DNA from: Caballeronia sordidicola
GTDB taxonomy: Bacteria > Pseudomonadota > Gammaproteobacteria > Burkholderiales > Burkholderiaceae
Reading direction: 5' to 3'
Length of the DNA: 64,000 bases
Assembly: GCF_000729995.1 (NCBI RefSeq)
Contig: NZ_JNFG01000009.1
Coordinates: 186,001-250,000 of the forward strand
The notes beneath the pieces were generated by a model. That model was not told the origin of the DNA. It saw only the letters and a list, made by a program, of their open reading frames with translations, and did no database searches. Position 1 is the stretch's first letter. Each line of letters starts with the position of its first letter. Below, one piece after another: positions 37,183 to 47,125 of this stretch. A program made the translations under genes and the position numbers.

Positions 37183-38363
37183 TTGACGACCTCGAACAAT
37201 CCAGCCGCGCCCATCCCTCCGCCTATGCACATCGTGACGACGACGTACTTGGCATTACGGCGGCGCCCCTCAAGCAATGCGTGTCCTGTCAACCGCGAGC
37301 CGGACATACCATATGGGTGTCCGACCGCAATGGCCCCGCCATTGACGTTGAGAATCTCGTTGGAAATTCCTAGCCTGTCGCGACAGTAGAGCACTTGTAC
37401 GGCAAATGCTTCGTTGAGTTCGAACAGCCCGATGTCGTCCATACGAACACCAGTCTGCTTAAGGAGCTTGGGAATGGCGAAGACAGGACCGATGCCCATC
37501 TCGTCAGGCTCGCACCCTGCTACAGCGAATCCCCGGAAAATACCGAGCGGCTGGATTCCCCGCTTCTCTGCAAGCGCACCGTCCATCACAACGCATGCCG
37601 ACGAGCCATCAGACAGTTGACTTGCATTGCCTGCCGTGATTGTGCCGCCCTCTTTAATCGGCTTGAGCGCAGCCAGGCCGTCGATAGTCGTCTCGGGTCG
37701 ATTGCATTCGTCCTTTTCAAGCGTCACCTTTTTTCGAGTGACCTCGCCCGTCGCCTTGTCCGTGACCTCCATCTCGGTCGAGATGCTGACAATCTCCGGG
37801 TCAAGCAGCCCGTCCGCCTGAGCCTTCGCAAATCGCTGCTGACTCTGCAGGGAATATTCGTCCTGTTTCTCTCGAGAGATTCCGTAGCGCTTCGCAACAA
37901 CCTCGGCGGTTTCAAGCATCGACAAGAAATATTCCGGGCGGTGCTCCGCCATCCATTCGTCCTTGAAAGCATGCATGTTCTGATGCTTGTTCTGCACGAG
38001 ACTGATCGACTCCAGGCCGCCAGCGACGGCCACATTGACCCCGTCGACGAGGATGCTGTGAGCCGCCATCGCAATCGTCTGCAGGCCCGTTGAACAGAAG
38101 CGGTTGACGCTCACTCCGCTCGTGGTGACCGGCAGCCCCGCTCTCAATCCAATCTGGCGAGCGATATTCCAGCTCGTCGTGCCTTCGAGCAGCGAGCCAC
38201 CCATGATGACGTCCTCAACCTCTCCCGGCTCAACGCCTGCCCTTTCAACCGCCGCCCGAACTGAATGTGCGCCGAGCGTCGCACCTTTGGTCGCGTTCAA
38301 TGCGCCCCTGTAAGCCTTGCCAATCGGGGTACGAGCGGTTGACACAATTACGGCTTCCTTCAT
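37179..38363 (-). CDS. Acetyl-CoA acyltransferase (thiolase)
   Basis: A complete 394-residue thiolase for the last step of beta-oxidation, cleaving 3-ketoacyl-CoA with CoA. The acyl-accepting Cys90 is in NRFCSTGLQ, the NEAFA motif is near 325, the His in GHPYGMSGS near 345, and the terminal glycine-rich [14 protein letters not shown] follows. GGAGG precedes the ATG at 38363. It lies between the bifunctional hydratase/dehydrogenase gene and the acyl-CoA dehydrogenase, with a 4-base overlap to the latter. Its C-terminal half is clearly related to the remnant at 3300-3902, so a second copy once existed. Confidence 0.9.
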   Translation of the reverse strand: MKEAVIVSTARTPIGKAYRGALNATKGATLGAHSVRAAVERAGVEPGEVEDVIMGGSLLEGTTSWNIARQIGLRAGLPVTTSGVSVNRFCSTGLQTIAMAAHSILVDGVNVAVAGGLESISLVQNKHQNMHAFKDEWMAEHRPEYFLSMLETAEVVAKRYGISREKQDEYSLQSQQRFAKAQADGLLDPEIVSISTEMEVTDKATGEVTRKKVTLEKDECNRPETTIDGLAALKPIKEGGTITAGNASQLSDGSSACVVMDGALAEKRGIQPLGIFRGFAVAGCEPDEMGIGPVFAIPKLLKQTGVRMDDIGLFELNEAFAVQVLYCRDRLGISNEILNVNGGAIAVGHPYGMSGSRLTGHALLEGRRRNAKYVVVTMCIGGGMGAAGLFEVVK

Positions 38364-38393
38364 TTTTTCCTCCGCGACGAGAAGTCTCGCCGG

Positions 38394-40481
38394 CTATGCG
38401 TGATTGAAATCTTTCTTTTCCTTCAACAATTGAGCGATGAGCGATGCTGGCGTCCAGAATTTGCCTTGGTAGCCTTGTTGAAATCGTTCCATCTGACTCA
38501 CGACCTCCGGGATACCCAGTTTGTTGGCATAGAACATTGGGCCACCCTGCACAGCGGGAAATCCGTATCCGTTGAGGTACACAACGTCAATATCCGAGGC
38601 ACGTTGCGCTACCCCTTCTTCAAGAATCTTGGCACCTTCGTTCACCAAGGCGAGGAGGCATCGCGATACGATTTCGTCGTCGGGGATATCACGCTTCGGA
38701 ACATCGGTTTTCCCGCGAAGGCGGCTTATGACCGACTCAATCTCCGGGTCAACAACACGCTTGCGACTGCCGGACGGATATAGGTACCAGCCCGCACCAG
38801 TCTTTTGACCCAGACGTCCCATCTCGCAAACTACATCCGGAATATTTGAATATGGGCGATCAGGCTGCTCAACAGCGCGTCTCTTACGGATCGCATATGT
38901 AATGTCATTGCCAGCGAGGTCTGACATCGCGAACGGGCCCATCGCCATGCCCCATTGCTCGAGAGCGCTGTCAACCTGGTTCGGCGTTGCACCCTCGTCA
39001 AGAAGGAAAAACGCTTGGCGGCAGTATTCTTCGACCATACGGTTCCCGATGAATCCGTCGCATACACCCGAAACGACGGCGACCTTGCCAATCGTCCTTG
39101 CAAATCTCATCGTTGTGGCCAGCACGTCGGGGAGCGTTTGGCTCGGGCGCACGACCTCCAACAACTTCATGACGTGGGCGGGACTGAAAAAATGCAAACC
39201 GATCACGTCGCCCGCGCGCCTGGTGAAGCCGGCGATTCGGTTTACGTCCAGCGTCGACGTGTTCGAGGCAAGGATGGCGCCATCCTTCGCGTGCTCGTCA
39301 ATCGTTCTGAACACCGCCTCCTTGACGTCCATCTGCTCAAAGACCGCCTCGATAATCAGGTCCACCCGAGCAATTGCGGCCATATTTGTCGTGGTCTCAA
39401 TCGCCTCAAGCCGCTTCTTGTGAACAGCCGCCGTCAGCCGGCCTTTCTCCAGACCGGCGTCGTAAGTCTTTCTTATAGTCGCCATCGCTCTGTCGAGGAC
39501 TTCGCGAGAGCGATCGACCAGCACGACAGGGTAGCCCGCGTTCAGGCAGCACATCGCGATACCCGCCCCCATTGTTCCTGCGCCGATGACAGCGACCGAG
39601 TCGATTGGGCGGATGTCCGGATTGGCAGGAACACCTTGAATCTTGCCCGCAGTGCGCTCGCTAAAGAAGGCGTATCGCAGCGCCGTGCTGTCGGCACTTT
39701 CCAGCAGCTCGCGAAAGCACTCGAACTCGACCCTCGCTCCCTCGTCGAAGGGAAGCGTAACGGCGGCCGTCACTGCCCTGATGCATGCCGTGTGCGCCAA
39801 TCTGGCGTGACGGAGAGTAGACAGTTGCTCTTTTGCAATTTTCTCTGCGTTGGTGCGGTCATCTTCCGCGACCTCTCGATTTCGAAGGCTCGGTCTCTCA
39901 TCGCGCGAGGCGGCCTCCAAGGCCAGTGCGGCTGCAAGACCTTTGGCATCCCCGTCAGCGAGGATTACCAGCCCGAGTAGCGCTGCTCTTTCTGCGTTTA
40001 GGGGCTCACCCGTGCAAATGATGCCAAGCGCTTCACGCATGCCAATTGCCCGAGTGAGCCGCTGCGTCCCGCCTGCACCAGGAAGTAAGCCGAGCTTGAC
40101 TTCAGGCAACGCGAAGCGAGCTGCACGTTCAGCGACCCGGAAATGACAACCGAGCGCCAATTCCATCCCACCGCCGAGGCAAACACCTGAAATTGCGGCA
40201 ACGACGGGCTTTTTGCAGCGTTCAATAACGTCAATCACCTCAGGCAACGTGGGGGATCGAAATGCCAATCCGCCCTCGTCGGCGAACTCCTCAATATCTG
40301 CGCCCGCCGAGAAACACCCGTTGGCGCCCGCAATAACTACAGCCTTCACTGTGCTGTCTGCCTCAGCTCTGCGAACCGCATGAACAATTGCCTCTCGAAC
40401 TGCCAGACCCAAGCTATTTACCGGCGCGTGATTGAGCGTGATAAGCGCCACGCCACTTTGAGTTTCGAATTCAACGGACAT
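38394..40481 (-). CDS. Bifunctional enoyl-CoA hydratase / 3-hydroxyacyl-CoA dehydrogenase
   Basis: A 695-residue FadB/FadJ-like fusion. The N-terminal crotonase part (about 1-190) has GCFSAGADIEEF and GGGMELALGCHFR; the dehydrogenase part begins with VAVIGAGTMGAGIA near 300 and has the catalytic GLHFFSPAHVMK near 430; the C-terminal domain ends near the stop. It hydrates enoyl-CoA and oxidises the 3-hydroxy product, feeding the thiolase encoded 30 bases downstream. It is the first gene of the unit. Reading frames on the opposite strand are long here only because of codon bias. Confidence 0.9.
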   Translation of the reverse strand: MSVEFETQSGVALITLNHAPVNSLGLAVREAIVHAVRRAEADSTVKAVVIAGANGCFSAGADIEEFADEGGLAFRSPTLPEVIDVIERCKKPVVAAISGVCLGGGMELALGCHFRVAERAARFALPEVKLGLLPGAGGTQRLTRAIGMREALGIICTGEPLNAERAALLGLVILADGDAKGLAAALALEAASRDERPSLRNREVAEDDRTNAEKIAKEQLSTLRHARLAHTACIRAVTAAVTLPFDEGARVEFECFRELLESADSTALRYAFFSERTAGKIQGVPANPDIRPIDSVAVIGAGTMGAGIAMCCLNAGYPVVLVDRSREVLDRAMATIRKTYDAGLEKGRLTAAVHKKRLEAIETTTNMAAIARVDLIIEAVFEQMDVKEAVFRTIDEHAKDGAILASNTSTLDVNRIAGFTRRAGDVIGLHFFSPAHVMKLLEVVRPSQTLPDVLATTMRFARTIGKVAVVSGVCDGFIGNRMVEEYCRQAFFLLDEGATPNQVDSALEQWGMAMGPFAMSDLAGNDITYAIRKRRAVEQPDRPYSNIPDVVCEMGRLGQKTGAGWYLYPSGSRKRVVDPEIESVISRLRGKTDVPKRDIPDDEIVSRCLLALVNEGAKILEEGVAQRASDIDVVYLNGYGFPAVQGGPMFYANKLGIPEVVSQMERFQQGYQGKFWTPASLIAQLLKEKKDFNHA

Positions 40482-40859
40482 AGATTTTCTGAGGTTAGGT
40501 ATTTCCGGGATGCAGCTTAGCGAAGAAGTAGACCAACCTTGACGACAGAGCTGCGATGGTATGCAGCCTATAGAAGGCGTGGCAGTTCAACAGGTGGCCC
40601 GCGGCCAAAGACGGTGTGCGGTTTGACCGAGCAATGTGGGAGCCCGCGGCGAAGCTACCGCGCGCCAGGTGAAATACTGACGTGGCCTTGCCAGCACTTA
40701 GGAAGTGTCCCAAGGCTATTCGCAGGCATCCGAAATAGAGCCAAAAGATATGGCTATATTGGCGATTCGGCCAACGGCAGCGTGGGTTACGGCACGGATG
40801 TCCGCATACAGCACGCGGAGACGACTCGCTAGTCCCCCCACGCAAGAGCAACGCCCGAG
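40482..40859. other. Promoter region of the beta-oxidation unit
   Basis: A 378-base gap between the hydratase/dehydrogenase start and the second double-TetR stop. It should contain the beta-oxidation promoter; neither the TAGGTCA motif nor a clear palindrome is present. Confidence 0.4.
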
Positions 40860-42296
40860 TTAGACCGGCCGTTCTTCAGAGTCGTGGATCCGGCCCTTCG
40901 ATGGTCCGACAGCAATTTGGACGGCGTTAGCCTTGATGACTTCGCGCACTCTGGAAATACCGTGCGTGCCTTTCCCGGCCTCGTAGGTATAGACCATCAA
41001 ACCTTCTACCTGCATGGCTATCAACGTCGCTCGCGCCAGGCATTCACGATTGGTAGCAGATGGGTCGATTTCTCTCACCAGATCCACATACACGTTTCGA
41101 TAAGCGGAATAGATGCTGCTCACCAAGTCGCGAGTGACATCCGAGCGTTGGGAAAGAGCAAACATCTCGAACGAAAATCTGCAGACACGGGGGTCACACG
41201 CCTCGTCCGTCACGTCATCAAGAATGTCAAACAGACGCTCCATCGCGGGCCTCCCGCTCGGCCGGCTCATCTCAGAGTACCTGTCCTGGTAGGTTCTCAT
41301 TAGAGCGGAGATGGTAGCTTGCAGCAAATCTTCGTGATTCGGGAAGTAATGCTGCAGCGCGGACGTCAACATGCCTGCTTCGTTGGCAACCCGGGCGAGT
41401 GTGAAGCCGGAGTATCCCTCCTGCGCCAGAACGTTCGCGGCAGCGGTCACGATTTTGTTGACCTTCTCTTCCCTTCTCTTGTTCTGCATTGTCGGACGAT
41501 AGGGACCGCTGCCACTATGAACCTGCCGCAGGCTCAACTCCATCCGGCCGTGTTGAAGATGGCCTTCTGAGCCGAAAACACCTGCCAGTGTGGGTGCGGG
41601 CTGAGCCTCGTCGTCGCAGCCGTTCGTTTCTGGCGCGAGCTGCGGGCTACGCTCCTCAGGCATGGCCCGCGCGCCGCGCTCGGACAGCCCGGCCACCAGC
41701 CTGACGCTACGCTTTGTAGTCCGAATAAATTCGGCGTAGTCCTTTTCGGAATCCACCGAAAACCCGGAAAATATCATCATGCCCTCGCCCTGCGCCGTTA
41801 GGACTAGTGCGCGCGCGGCGCATTCGTCGTCGGACAGGTCTGGGTTTATATCGCGAAGCAGTCCAGCGAACACGTCGCGATAGGCGCTATATGCAGCCTT
41901 GACGAGGCTTGAGATGTATGTCTCGTGCTGCGCAAGAGCCCAAACTTCATAGAGGAACTTTCTTGCATCTGTCGTTTGAATTTCTTCAAAGATACGGTCG
42001 AGAAGCACCGAGCAGCGGCGGTGCGCCGGGATGTCGCTTTGGCGTGCGATTGTCCGATAGTGTTTGAGCGAGTCGTCAAGGAACGCTTGCACGGTCGTGC
42101 GTAGCAAGTCTTGTTTCGTCGGAAAGTAGTATTGGACGTTGCTCAGTGTCAACCCAGTTCGTACCGCAACCTTGCGGGTTGCAAAGCCTGCATACCCGTC
42201 TTCCTTAAACACTTCAATCGCCGCGCAAAGTATTTCGCTCATGCGACGCTCTCGATTACGACTTTGCACCGTACCGCCGAAGTCCTCCACTGTCAT
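40860..42296 (-). CDS. Second tandem (double) TetR-family regulator
   Basis: A 478-residue protein with two TetR modules, paralogous along its length to the one at 15651-17126. The first recognition region is FATRKVAVRTGLTLSNVQYYF (about residues 35-60 region), the second FTLARVANEAGMLTSALQHYF (about 295 region), each with its own ligand domain. The ATG at 42296 has GGAGG eight bases upstream and matches the paralogue's start of homology. It is divergent from the second AraC gene. Since both copies keep both DNA-binding domains intact, the double architecture is under selection. It likely represses nearby genes until a pathway intermediate binds. Confidence 0.88.
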   Translation of the reverse strand: MTVEDFGGTVQSRNRERRMSEILCAAIEVFKEDGYAGFATRKVAVRTGLTLSNVQYYFPTKQDLLRTTVQAFLDDSLKHYRTIARQSDIPAHRRCSVLLDRIFEEIQTTDARKFLYEVWALAQHETYISSLVKAAYSAYRDVFAGLLRDINPDLSDDECAARALVLTAQGEGMMIFSGFSVDSEKDYAEFIRTTKRSVRLVAGLSERGARAMPEERSPQLAPETNGCDDEAQPAPTLAGVFGSEGHLQHGRMELSLRQVHSGSGPYRPTMQNKRREEKVNKIVTAAANVLAQEGYSGFTLARVANEAGMLTSALQHYFPNHEDLLQATISALMRTYQDRYSEMSRPSGRPAMERLFDILDDVTDEACDPRVCRFSFEMFALSQRSDVTRDLVSSIYSAYRNVYVDLVREIDPSATNRECLARATLIAMQVEGLMVYTYEAGKGTHGISRVREVIKANAVQIAVGPSKGRIHDSEERPV

Positions 42297-42369
42297 ATTC
42301 GCCACCTCCGTTTCCCCAGCTCTGTACACCACATCCTTCCCCCGGACTCACTACGTGGTTTGCCACGCA

Positions 42370-42393
42370 ATTATAGGTCAATTCACAAGTTTA
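42370..42393 (-). promoter_or_regulatory. Promoter and operator of the second double-TetR gene
   Basis: On the minus strand TATAAT (plus 42370-42375) directly follows ATTGACC, the reverse of TAGGTCAATTCACAAGTTTA (42374-42393). The geometry is identical to that at 17152-17175. No strong -35 box is seen at the usual spacing. Confidence 0.62.
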
Positions 42394-42521
42394 CAGAACG
42401 TTTTCATATGGCATGGAATGCCTATACTGCACCATTTACGGGATTTTATAGTGTTCTTGAATAATTTGTCGCACCCTTATGTGGCATAGCGTTATAAGGG
42501 AAAACGTTTATTTTTTTCATC

Positions 42522-42571
42522 TTGCATGTTTGGTCGTCCAACTCATAAACTTAGGTCATTCCACCGGTTTT
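42522..42571 (+). promoter_or_regulatory. Promoter and operator of the second araC-type gene
   Basis: TTGCAT (42522-42527), an 18-base spacer with TTGGTCGTCCAA, and TAAACT (42546-42551), then TAGGTCATTCCACCGGTTTT (42552-42571). It matches the araC promoters at 17301 and 51691 in box order and spacing; the 20-base operator differs from the one at 51721 at only one position. Confidence 0.72.
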
Positions 42572-42640
42572 ATATAATTAAAAATATGGTGGTGTCGAGG
42601 CCAGCACCATAAATTTGTCTGCAAGCGCGTAGGAGCGAGC

Positions 42641-43756
42641 ATGAAACGACTGGATATGGACGCATCCGCAGGGTTTTCCTGCCTTAACCCGACGGAAATT
42701 TCGGTCATCATCGACTCAGCTAGCTCTGTGGGCGTGCAATCTATGGTCGCGCTGGCGGGCACAGGTTTGACGAGCGCCGCGCTACATCAGGGAAAATGTC
42801 TTGCAACCCTCACCCAGCATGCGACTGTAGTTGCGAACGCTACTCGCTTCACCGGCGACCGATTGTTGCCTCTTCGCACTGGGTCACGCGTCCATTTGAC
42901 AGCATTCGGCATCATCGGATACGCGCTGTGGAGTAGTTCGACGCTGCGAGAGGCGCTGGCCGTCACTGCGCAATACAGGCTGCTGCTGAACATGAAATGT
43001 GGACCGACGCTCTCGATTGAAGGAAGTGAAGCCATCCTGTACTTCTCCGAGCCTGTCGGCCTTTCAGCAGAAGAGCGCGGGCTGTGCGTCGAATTTGAAG
43101 TGGCGAAGGTATTGACGTTCCTGCGGGACCTGCAGATTGCGGGGTTTCGCGCATCGTCCATCCGCCTTCCGGCGACATCGGCGGAATTCCAGAGTCGCGC
43201 CAGCACGTTACTGGGCTGCGAGACGGTACGCCAAGGGAATGTCGCCCAGGTTCGCTTTGATGCTGCCTGGCTCGACAGCTCGCTATCTCAGGCAAACCCG
43301 CGTACCCATCGCGCCTGCCTTGAAGCGTGCGACCAACTCATGGAGGCACGAGGCACTGACGTGGACCTGGCGACGAGCGTACGTGCCATGCTCACGAATG
43401 CCGCGGGTATCATTCCGACCCTTCCCGAGGTTGCCAGCTCGCTCTGCATGTCAGCGCGAACCCTGCGGCGACGGCTCGACCTGATGGACACGTCCTACAG
43501 CCAGCTTCTCGACGACGTCCGCAAAAAGCTCGCGCTTCACTATGTATCGTCGACATCACTCACGACCGAAGTAATCGCAGAAAAGCTCGGATATAGTGAC
43601 GCTGCCAATTTCAGCCACGCATTCAAGCGTTGGACTGGGCAGGCTCCCCGTCAATATCGCACCAAAGAATGCGGCGGCGATATGCCGTGTGAAATGGTTG
43701 TGGGCAGTGAACGGCTGCAGAAGCACATCGAATTTCACGAGGCTGTGGCAGCGTAG
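42641..43756 (+). CDS. AraC-family regulator, paralogue of the protein at 17417
   Basis: A 371-residue regulator of the same length and layout as the first AraC protein: N-terminal ligand domain with GIIGYALWSSSTLREAL, C-terminal double helix-turn-helix with SSLCMSARTLRRRLDLM and KLGYSDAANFSHAFKRWTGQ. The DNA-binding parts of the two are nearly the same, so they probably recognise the same sites. The ATG at 42641 has GGAG five bases upstream. Together with the divergent double-TetR gene it repeats the 15.6-18.5 kb arrangement, which suggests duplication of the regulator pair. Confidence 0.9.
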   Translation: MKRLDMDASAGFSCLNPTEISVIIDSASSVGVQSMVALAGTGLTSAALHQGKCLATLTQHATVVANATRFTGDRLLPLRTGSRVHLTAFGIIGYALWSSSTLREALAVTAQYRLLLNMKCGPTLSIEGSEAILYFSEPVGLSAEERGLCVEFEVAKVLTFLRDLQIAGFRASSIRLPATSAEFQSRASTLLGCETVRQGNVAQVRFDAAWLDSSLSQANPRTHRACLEACDQLMEARGTDVDLATSVRAMLTNAAGIIPTLPEVASSLCMSARTLRRRLDLMDTSYSQLLDDVRKKLALHYVSSTSLTTEVIAEKLGYSDAANFSHAFKRWTGQAPRQYRTKECGGDMPCEMVVGSERLQKHIEFHEAVAA

Positions 43757-44092
43757 ACTGTTCATCGCGAACTGGCAATTCGGTGGCTCGACATGGCCGG
43801 CTCCACCGAATCAAGTTACTTTGTGCGCCTGCGCCGATTCCACGTTCTCGCTTCGTCTGGACCACGCCGCGATGCTGGCAGTCCGAAATTCTGTCAGATT
43901 TCCCTCACGTGCAACCGGTACAGAAGGACCGCCATGAGGGGGACGCAGCTTGACTTGTTGCTCGCCGAACTCCGTGCCACTGCGAACAGATTCGCGCCCA
44001 ACCTCGCTGAACTCTCCGGGTAGTTCGTGCCATAACGCCGCCGTGACGGACGAAGAGCAGCTCCAGTAAACCAACCCTCCGAATGGGAACAT
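43757..44092. other. Gap between convergent araC and acyl-CoA dehydrogenase genes
   Basis: A 336-base convergent gap with short frames only. No terminator hairpin with a T-run is visible on either strand. Confidence 0.4.
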
Positions 44093-45883
44093 TCAAACTG
44101 GAGCCAACGCCTGCCTCGAGGGTACGTGGTTCCCACTGCCATCCTCATTGCAGATGCCAATCTCCAGCGACGTACATGTCGGAAGAATTGTACGCATATA
44201 AAAATCTGCAATCTCCAGCTTGGATTGAAAGAACGCCCTGTTTTCGTTCATCCTTCGGGAGGCAGCCAACATCGTCCGTGCCATCTGCAATCCTCCAAGC
44301 GCGAGGCCAGACAACTTTAGAATCAGAACCGCGTTGCCGAGGACGAGTGCCCTGTTCGAATCGTAGTTCCGCACAACAAAGTCGATAACAATACCGAACG
44401 ACCGACGAGCAAAGTAGAGCGAACGTGCTGCCGGTAGAAAGGTTATTCCGGCATGTGCCTGCAACTCCGAAATTGCCTCATCCATCTCGGTGATAAAGCT
44501 TGAACCCACCCGACCCTTGTCTCGCGCGATTTTCCTACCAACAAAGTCCGCGGCCTGGATACCAGTTGTTCCTTCGTAGATGGGAAGAATACGAGCGTCA
44601 CGGTAATATTGCGCGGCACCAGTCTCTTCGATGTATCCCATCCCCCCATGAACCTGAACCCCCGCACTCGCCACATCGACCGCGGCCTCCGTACAGCAGC
44701 CTTTAACGATAGGAACCATAAACTCGTATTTCGCCGCGTTCGAGTTTCTTATGAAGGCATCGTCCGAGTATTTGCCTAGGTCATCAAAAGCAGCGGCGCT
44801 GTAGGCTAAAGCTCTAGAAACTTCAACCGAAGCGCGCATAGTCGCCAATTGACGTCGTACGTCCGGATGATTGATGATTTCCGTCGGATTTGCAGTAGCC
44901 CCCTCGTCGCGACCTTGCTGACGCTCACAAGCATAGGCAAGCGCTTGCTGATATGCCCGCTCAGATAAGCCAACGCCTTGGATGCCCACAGAAAAACGCG
45001 CCGAGTTCATCATGATAAACATGTACTCAAGGCCGCGATTTTCTTCGCCAACCAGATAGCCTACCGCACCTCCGGCATCGCCAAATTGCAACACAGCCGT
45101 CGGGCTCGCTTTGATTCCGAGTTTGTGCTCGATACTTACGCACGCTACGTCGTTTCGCGAACCAATGCCTCCATCCTCCTTAACGAGAAACTTCGGAACG
45201 ACGAAGAGAGACAACCCCTTCACACCAGCGGGCGCACTGCTAACCCTCGCGAGTACCAGATGAATGATGTTGTCGGTGAAGTCGTGCTCGCCGTACGTGA
45301 TAAAAATCTTCGTACCGAAAATCTTGTAGGTTCCGTCCGCTTGGTGCTCCGCGCGCGTACGAACTAACGAAAGGTCCGAGCCCGCCTGTGGCTCCGTCAG
45401 GTTCATCGTTCCCGTCCACTCCCCCGAGACCAGTTTTGTTGCGAAAAGCTTTTTCAGCGCTTCGGAACCAGCGATGTTGAGCGCCTTTATCGCCCCTTCC
45501 GTCAACATAGGACACAGGGCGAAGGACATATTTGCTGCATGCCAGATTTCCTCGCATGCAGCCGCAAGAACCCCCGGCAGCCCCTGCCCGCCGAGCGACG
45601 AATCATGAGCGAGCGACTGCCAACCGTTCTTCGCAAACTGCTTGTACGCCTCCTTGAATCCGGCCGCCGTGCGAACCTTTCCAGCCTCGAAAACGGCAGC
45701 ATCCCGGTCACCTTGCGTATTTAGCGGCGCCAGGACATCACGTCCGAAGCGTCCCGCCTCCTCTAACACGGTCGCTACCATATCTGAATCGACTTGGGAG
45801 AATTCATGAAGCTTCTGGACACTGGAATAGCTCGTCAATTCTTCGATAGTGAAGAGCATGTCTTTTATGGGTGCGTTATACAT
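44093..45883 (-). CDS. Second acyl-CoA dehydrogenase (long, C-terminally extended branch)
   Basis: A 596-residue FAD dehydrogenase with NLTEPQAGSDLSLVRTRA near 160, KIFGTKIFITYGEHD near 195 and the VHGGMGYIEETGAAQYYRDARI helix near 420, then an ACDH_C domain. It belongs to the same long branch as the protein at 35347-37182 but is not its close copy. The annotated ATG at 45883 has GAGG ten bases upstream; a start eight codons further in is possible. It would feed electrons to the ETF at 49.5-51.2 kb. The gap of 66 bases to the DUF1488 gene upstream suggests co-transcription. Confidence 0.88.
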   Translation of the reverse strand: MYNAPIKDMLFTIEELTSYSSVQKLHEFSQVDSDMVATVLEEAGRFGRDVLAPLNTQGDRDAAVFEAGKVRTAAGFKEAYKQFAKNGWQSLAHDSSLGGQGLPGVLAAACEEIWHAANMSFALCPMLTEGAIKALNIAGSEALKKLFATKLVSGEWTGTMNLTEPQAGSDLSLVRTRAEHQADGTYKIFGTKIFITYGEHDFTDNIIHLVLARVSSAPAGVKGLSLFVVPKFLVKEDGGIGSRNDVACVSIEHKLGIKASPTAVLQFGDAGGAVGYLVGEENRGLEYMFIMMNSARFSVGIQGVGLSERAYQQALAYACERQQGRDEGATANPTEIINHPDVRRQLATMRASVEVSRALAYSAAAFDDLGKYSDDAFIRNSNAAKYEFMVPIVKGCCTEAAVDVASAGVQVHGGMGYIEETGAAQYYRDARILPIYEGTTGIQAADFVGRKIARDKGRVGSSFITEMDEAISELQAHAGITFLPAARSLYFARRSFGIVIDFVVRNYDSNRALVLGNAVLILKLSGLALGGLQMARTMLAASRRMNENRAFFQSKLEIADFYMRTILPTCTSLEIGICNEDGSGNHVPSRQALAPV

Positions 45884-45949
45884 ACCCTGTAACCCTCGTT
45901 GGGTGTCGCCAATGATTCCGGGAGCCGGAGACCATGTCCAGAAAATCCA

Positions 45950-46216
45950 TTAAAATGAATGAGACAGGTCGGCCGAGGTAACGACGACTGGTACGCTCGT
46001 CGTGAAACAAAGGAGTCGCATAACCGTTTCCTTAATTTTTGCTTCGCCAAGAGAAAACGCCTCTTGTTTTGACAACACCTGGTCTGCTGGAGATGCAGCG
46101 CCCAAGGCCCGCTCCGTGACGATACAACGCACAGAGGCGCCATCTACCAACGCATCAAAGACTGCGTTCCCGTCCTCGAAGGAGACCGTGTCGGTGGGAG
46201 GAAAGACAACGTTCAT
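45950..46216 (-). CDS. DUF1488-family small protein
   Basis: An 88-residue protein with the DUF1488 pattern: opening MNVVFPPTDTVSFEDGNAVF, then VDGASVRCIVTERAL and a C-terminal helix beginning EAFSLGEAKIKETVMR. The family is widespread in Burkholderiales and other proteobacteria; its function is unknown. It is co-directional with the acyl-CoA dehydrogenase downstream, but that need not mean a shared role. Confidence 0.65.
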   Translation of the reverse strand: MNVVFPPTDTVSFEDGNAVFDALVDGASVRCIVTERALGAASPADQVLSKQEAFSLGEAKIKETVMRLLCFTTSVPVVVTSADLSHSF

Positions 46217-46672
46217 AAAGTCTCCGGTTCAGGAAGGCGTTCGATGCGAGAACCCATCGAAAAAGCGACTACGAAATCGAATGCGGCAGCTTCTGACGCC
46301 GCAATCGTCAACAAATCGAGCAAATTTTGAGGCGATATCAATGCGAAGTCGATGTTAGCCATGGACAGATTCCGTGTCCCGGTTGGCCATTCGGCTGCTG
46401 TCTTGCTAGATCAAACTGGGAACACTTGTGGGAAACGGCTTCTAATACCATCTATGCCATTGCGACGCTTGATCAGGTGGCCAGATTCGGTTGCCAACAC
46501 GACTGTCGAATCGATTCCTACACGAGATAGTCTGGTACAGAGTGAGCGTGCAGATAGGCGATTCATGCATGCTTCTAACGCGCCGCCTCAAAGCGACGCC
46601 TCAAGCCGTTTATCACAAGTCGGTCTCAACGCAGGCTAAGTCATCGAAGGCAAACTTCCACCAGTGAGGCAA
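46217..46672. other. Gap between MaoC and DUF1488 genes
   Basis: 456 bases with short frames on both strands that show no domain-like pattern. It should hold the promoter of the DUF1488/acyl-CoA dehydrogenase unit. Confidence 0.4.
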
Positions 46673-47125
46673 TCAAAAGACGTGGCGAGTCAACATCTCT
46701 GCTACACATGCCGGTCTTACGCTACCGTCAAGCTCAACGACAATGGACCAAGCCAGTTGCCATGTCCCAGACGCTTCCTCGGCCGAAATCAGAGCAATCT
46801 GCCCCCTCACCCTGCTTCCACTCGGAACTGGCGTTATGAACCTTACCCTGTTCAGTCCGTAGTTAACGGCCATTTTCTGCTTGAACTCGATGCACGAGTC
46901 CAGAAAGTACGGGAGCAAAGACAAGGTGAGGAAGCCGTGCGCGACTGTGCCTCGAAAAGGTGACTCAACGCTCGCTCTTTCGACGTCCACGTGAATCCAC
47001 TGCCGGTCCCCGGTCGCCGTCGCGAACTCGTCTATGCGCTTTTGACCGACTTCCGTCCAAGGCGAAAGGAGCGCCCCCTGATCGACAAGCGCTTGCGCGT
47101 CAGACGGCGATGTAATTCTTTTCAT
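46673..47125 (-). CDS. MaoC-like (R)-specific enoyl-CoA hydratase
   Basis: A single hot-dog domain of 150 residues. The hydratase-2 motif is clear: TGDRQWIHVDVERA, with the catalytic Asp and His five residues apart, followed by GTVAHGFLTLSLLP. It adds water to a trans-2-enoyl-CoA to give the (R)-3-hydroxyacyl-CoA. It stands alone on its transcript. In this island it could act on branched or cyclic enoyl-CoA esters not handled by the crotonase of the beta-oxidation unit; an SDR would be needed for the (R)-alcohol. Confidence 0.85.
   Translation of the reverse strand: MKRITSPSDAQALVDQGALLSPWTEVGQKRIDEFATATGDRQWIHVDVERASVESPFRGTVAHGFLTLSLLPYFLDSCIEFKQKMAVNYGLNRVRFITPVPSGSRVRGQIALISAEEASGTWQLAWSIVVELDGSVRPACVAEMLTRHVF

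Noticed and set aside
38955..39980. 341-codon plus-strand frame opposite the hydratase/dehydrogenase gene
   Set aside because: No family pattern and no ribosome site; the opposite strand is a clear FadB/FadJ-like fusion.
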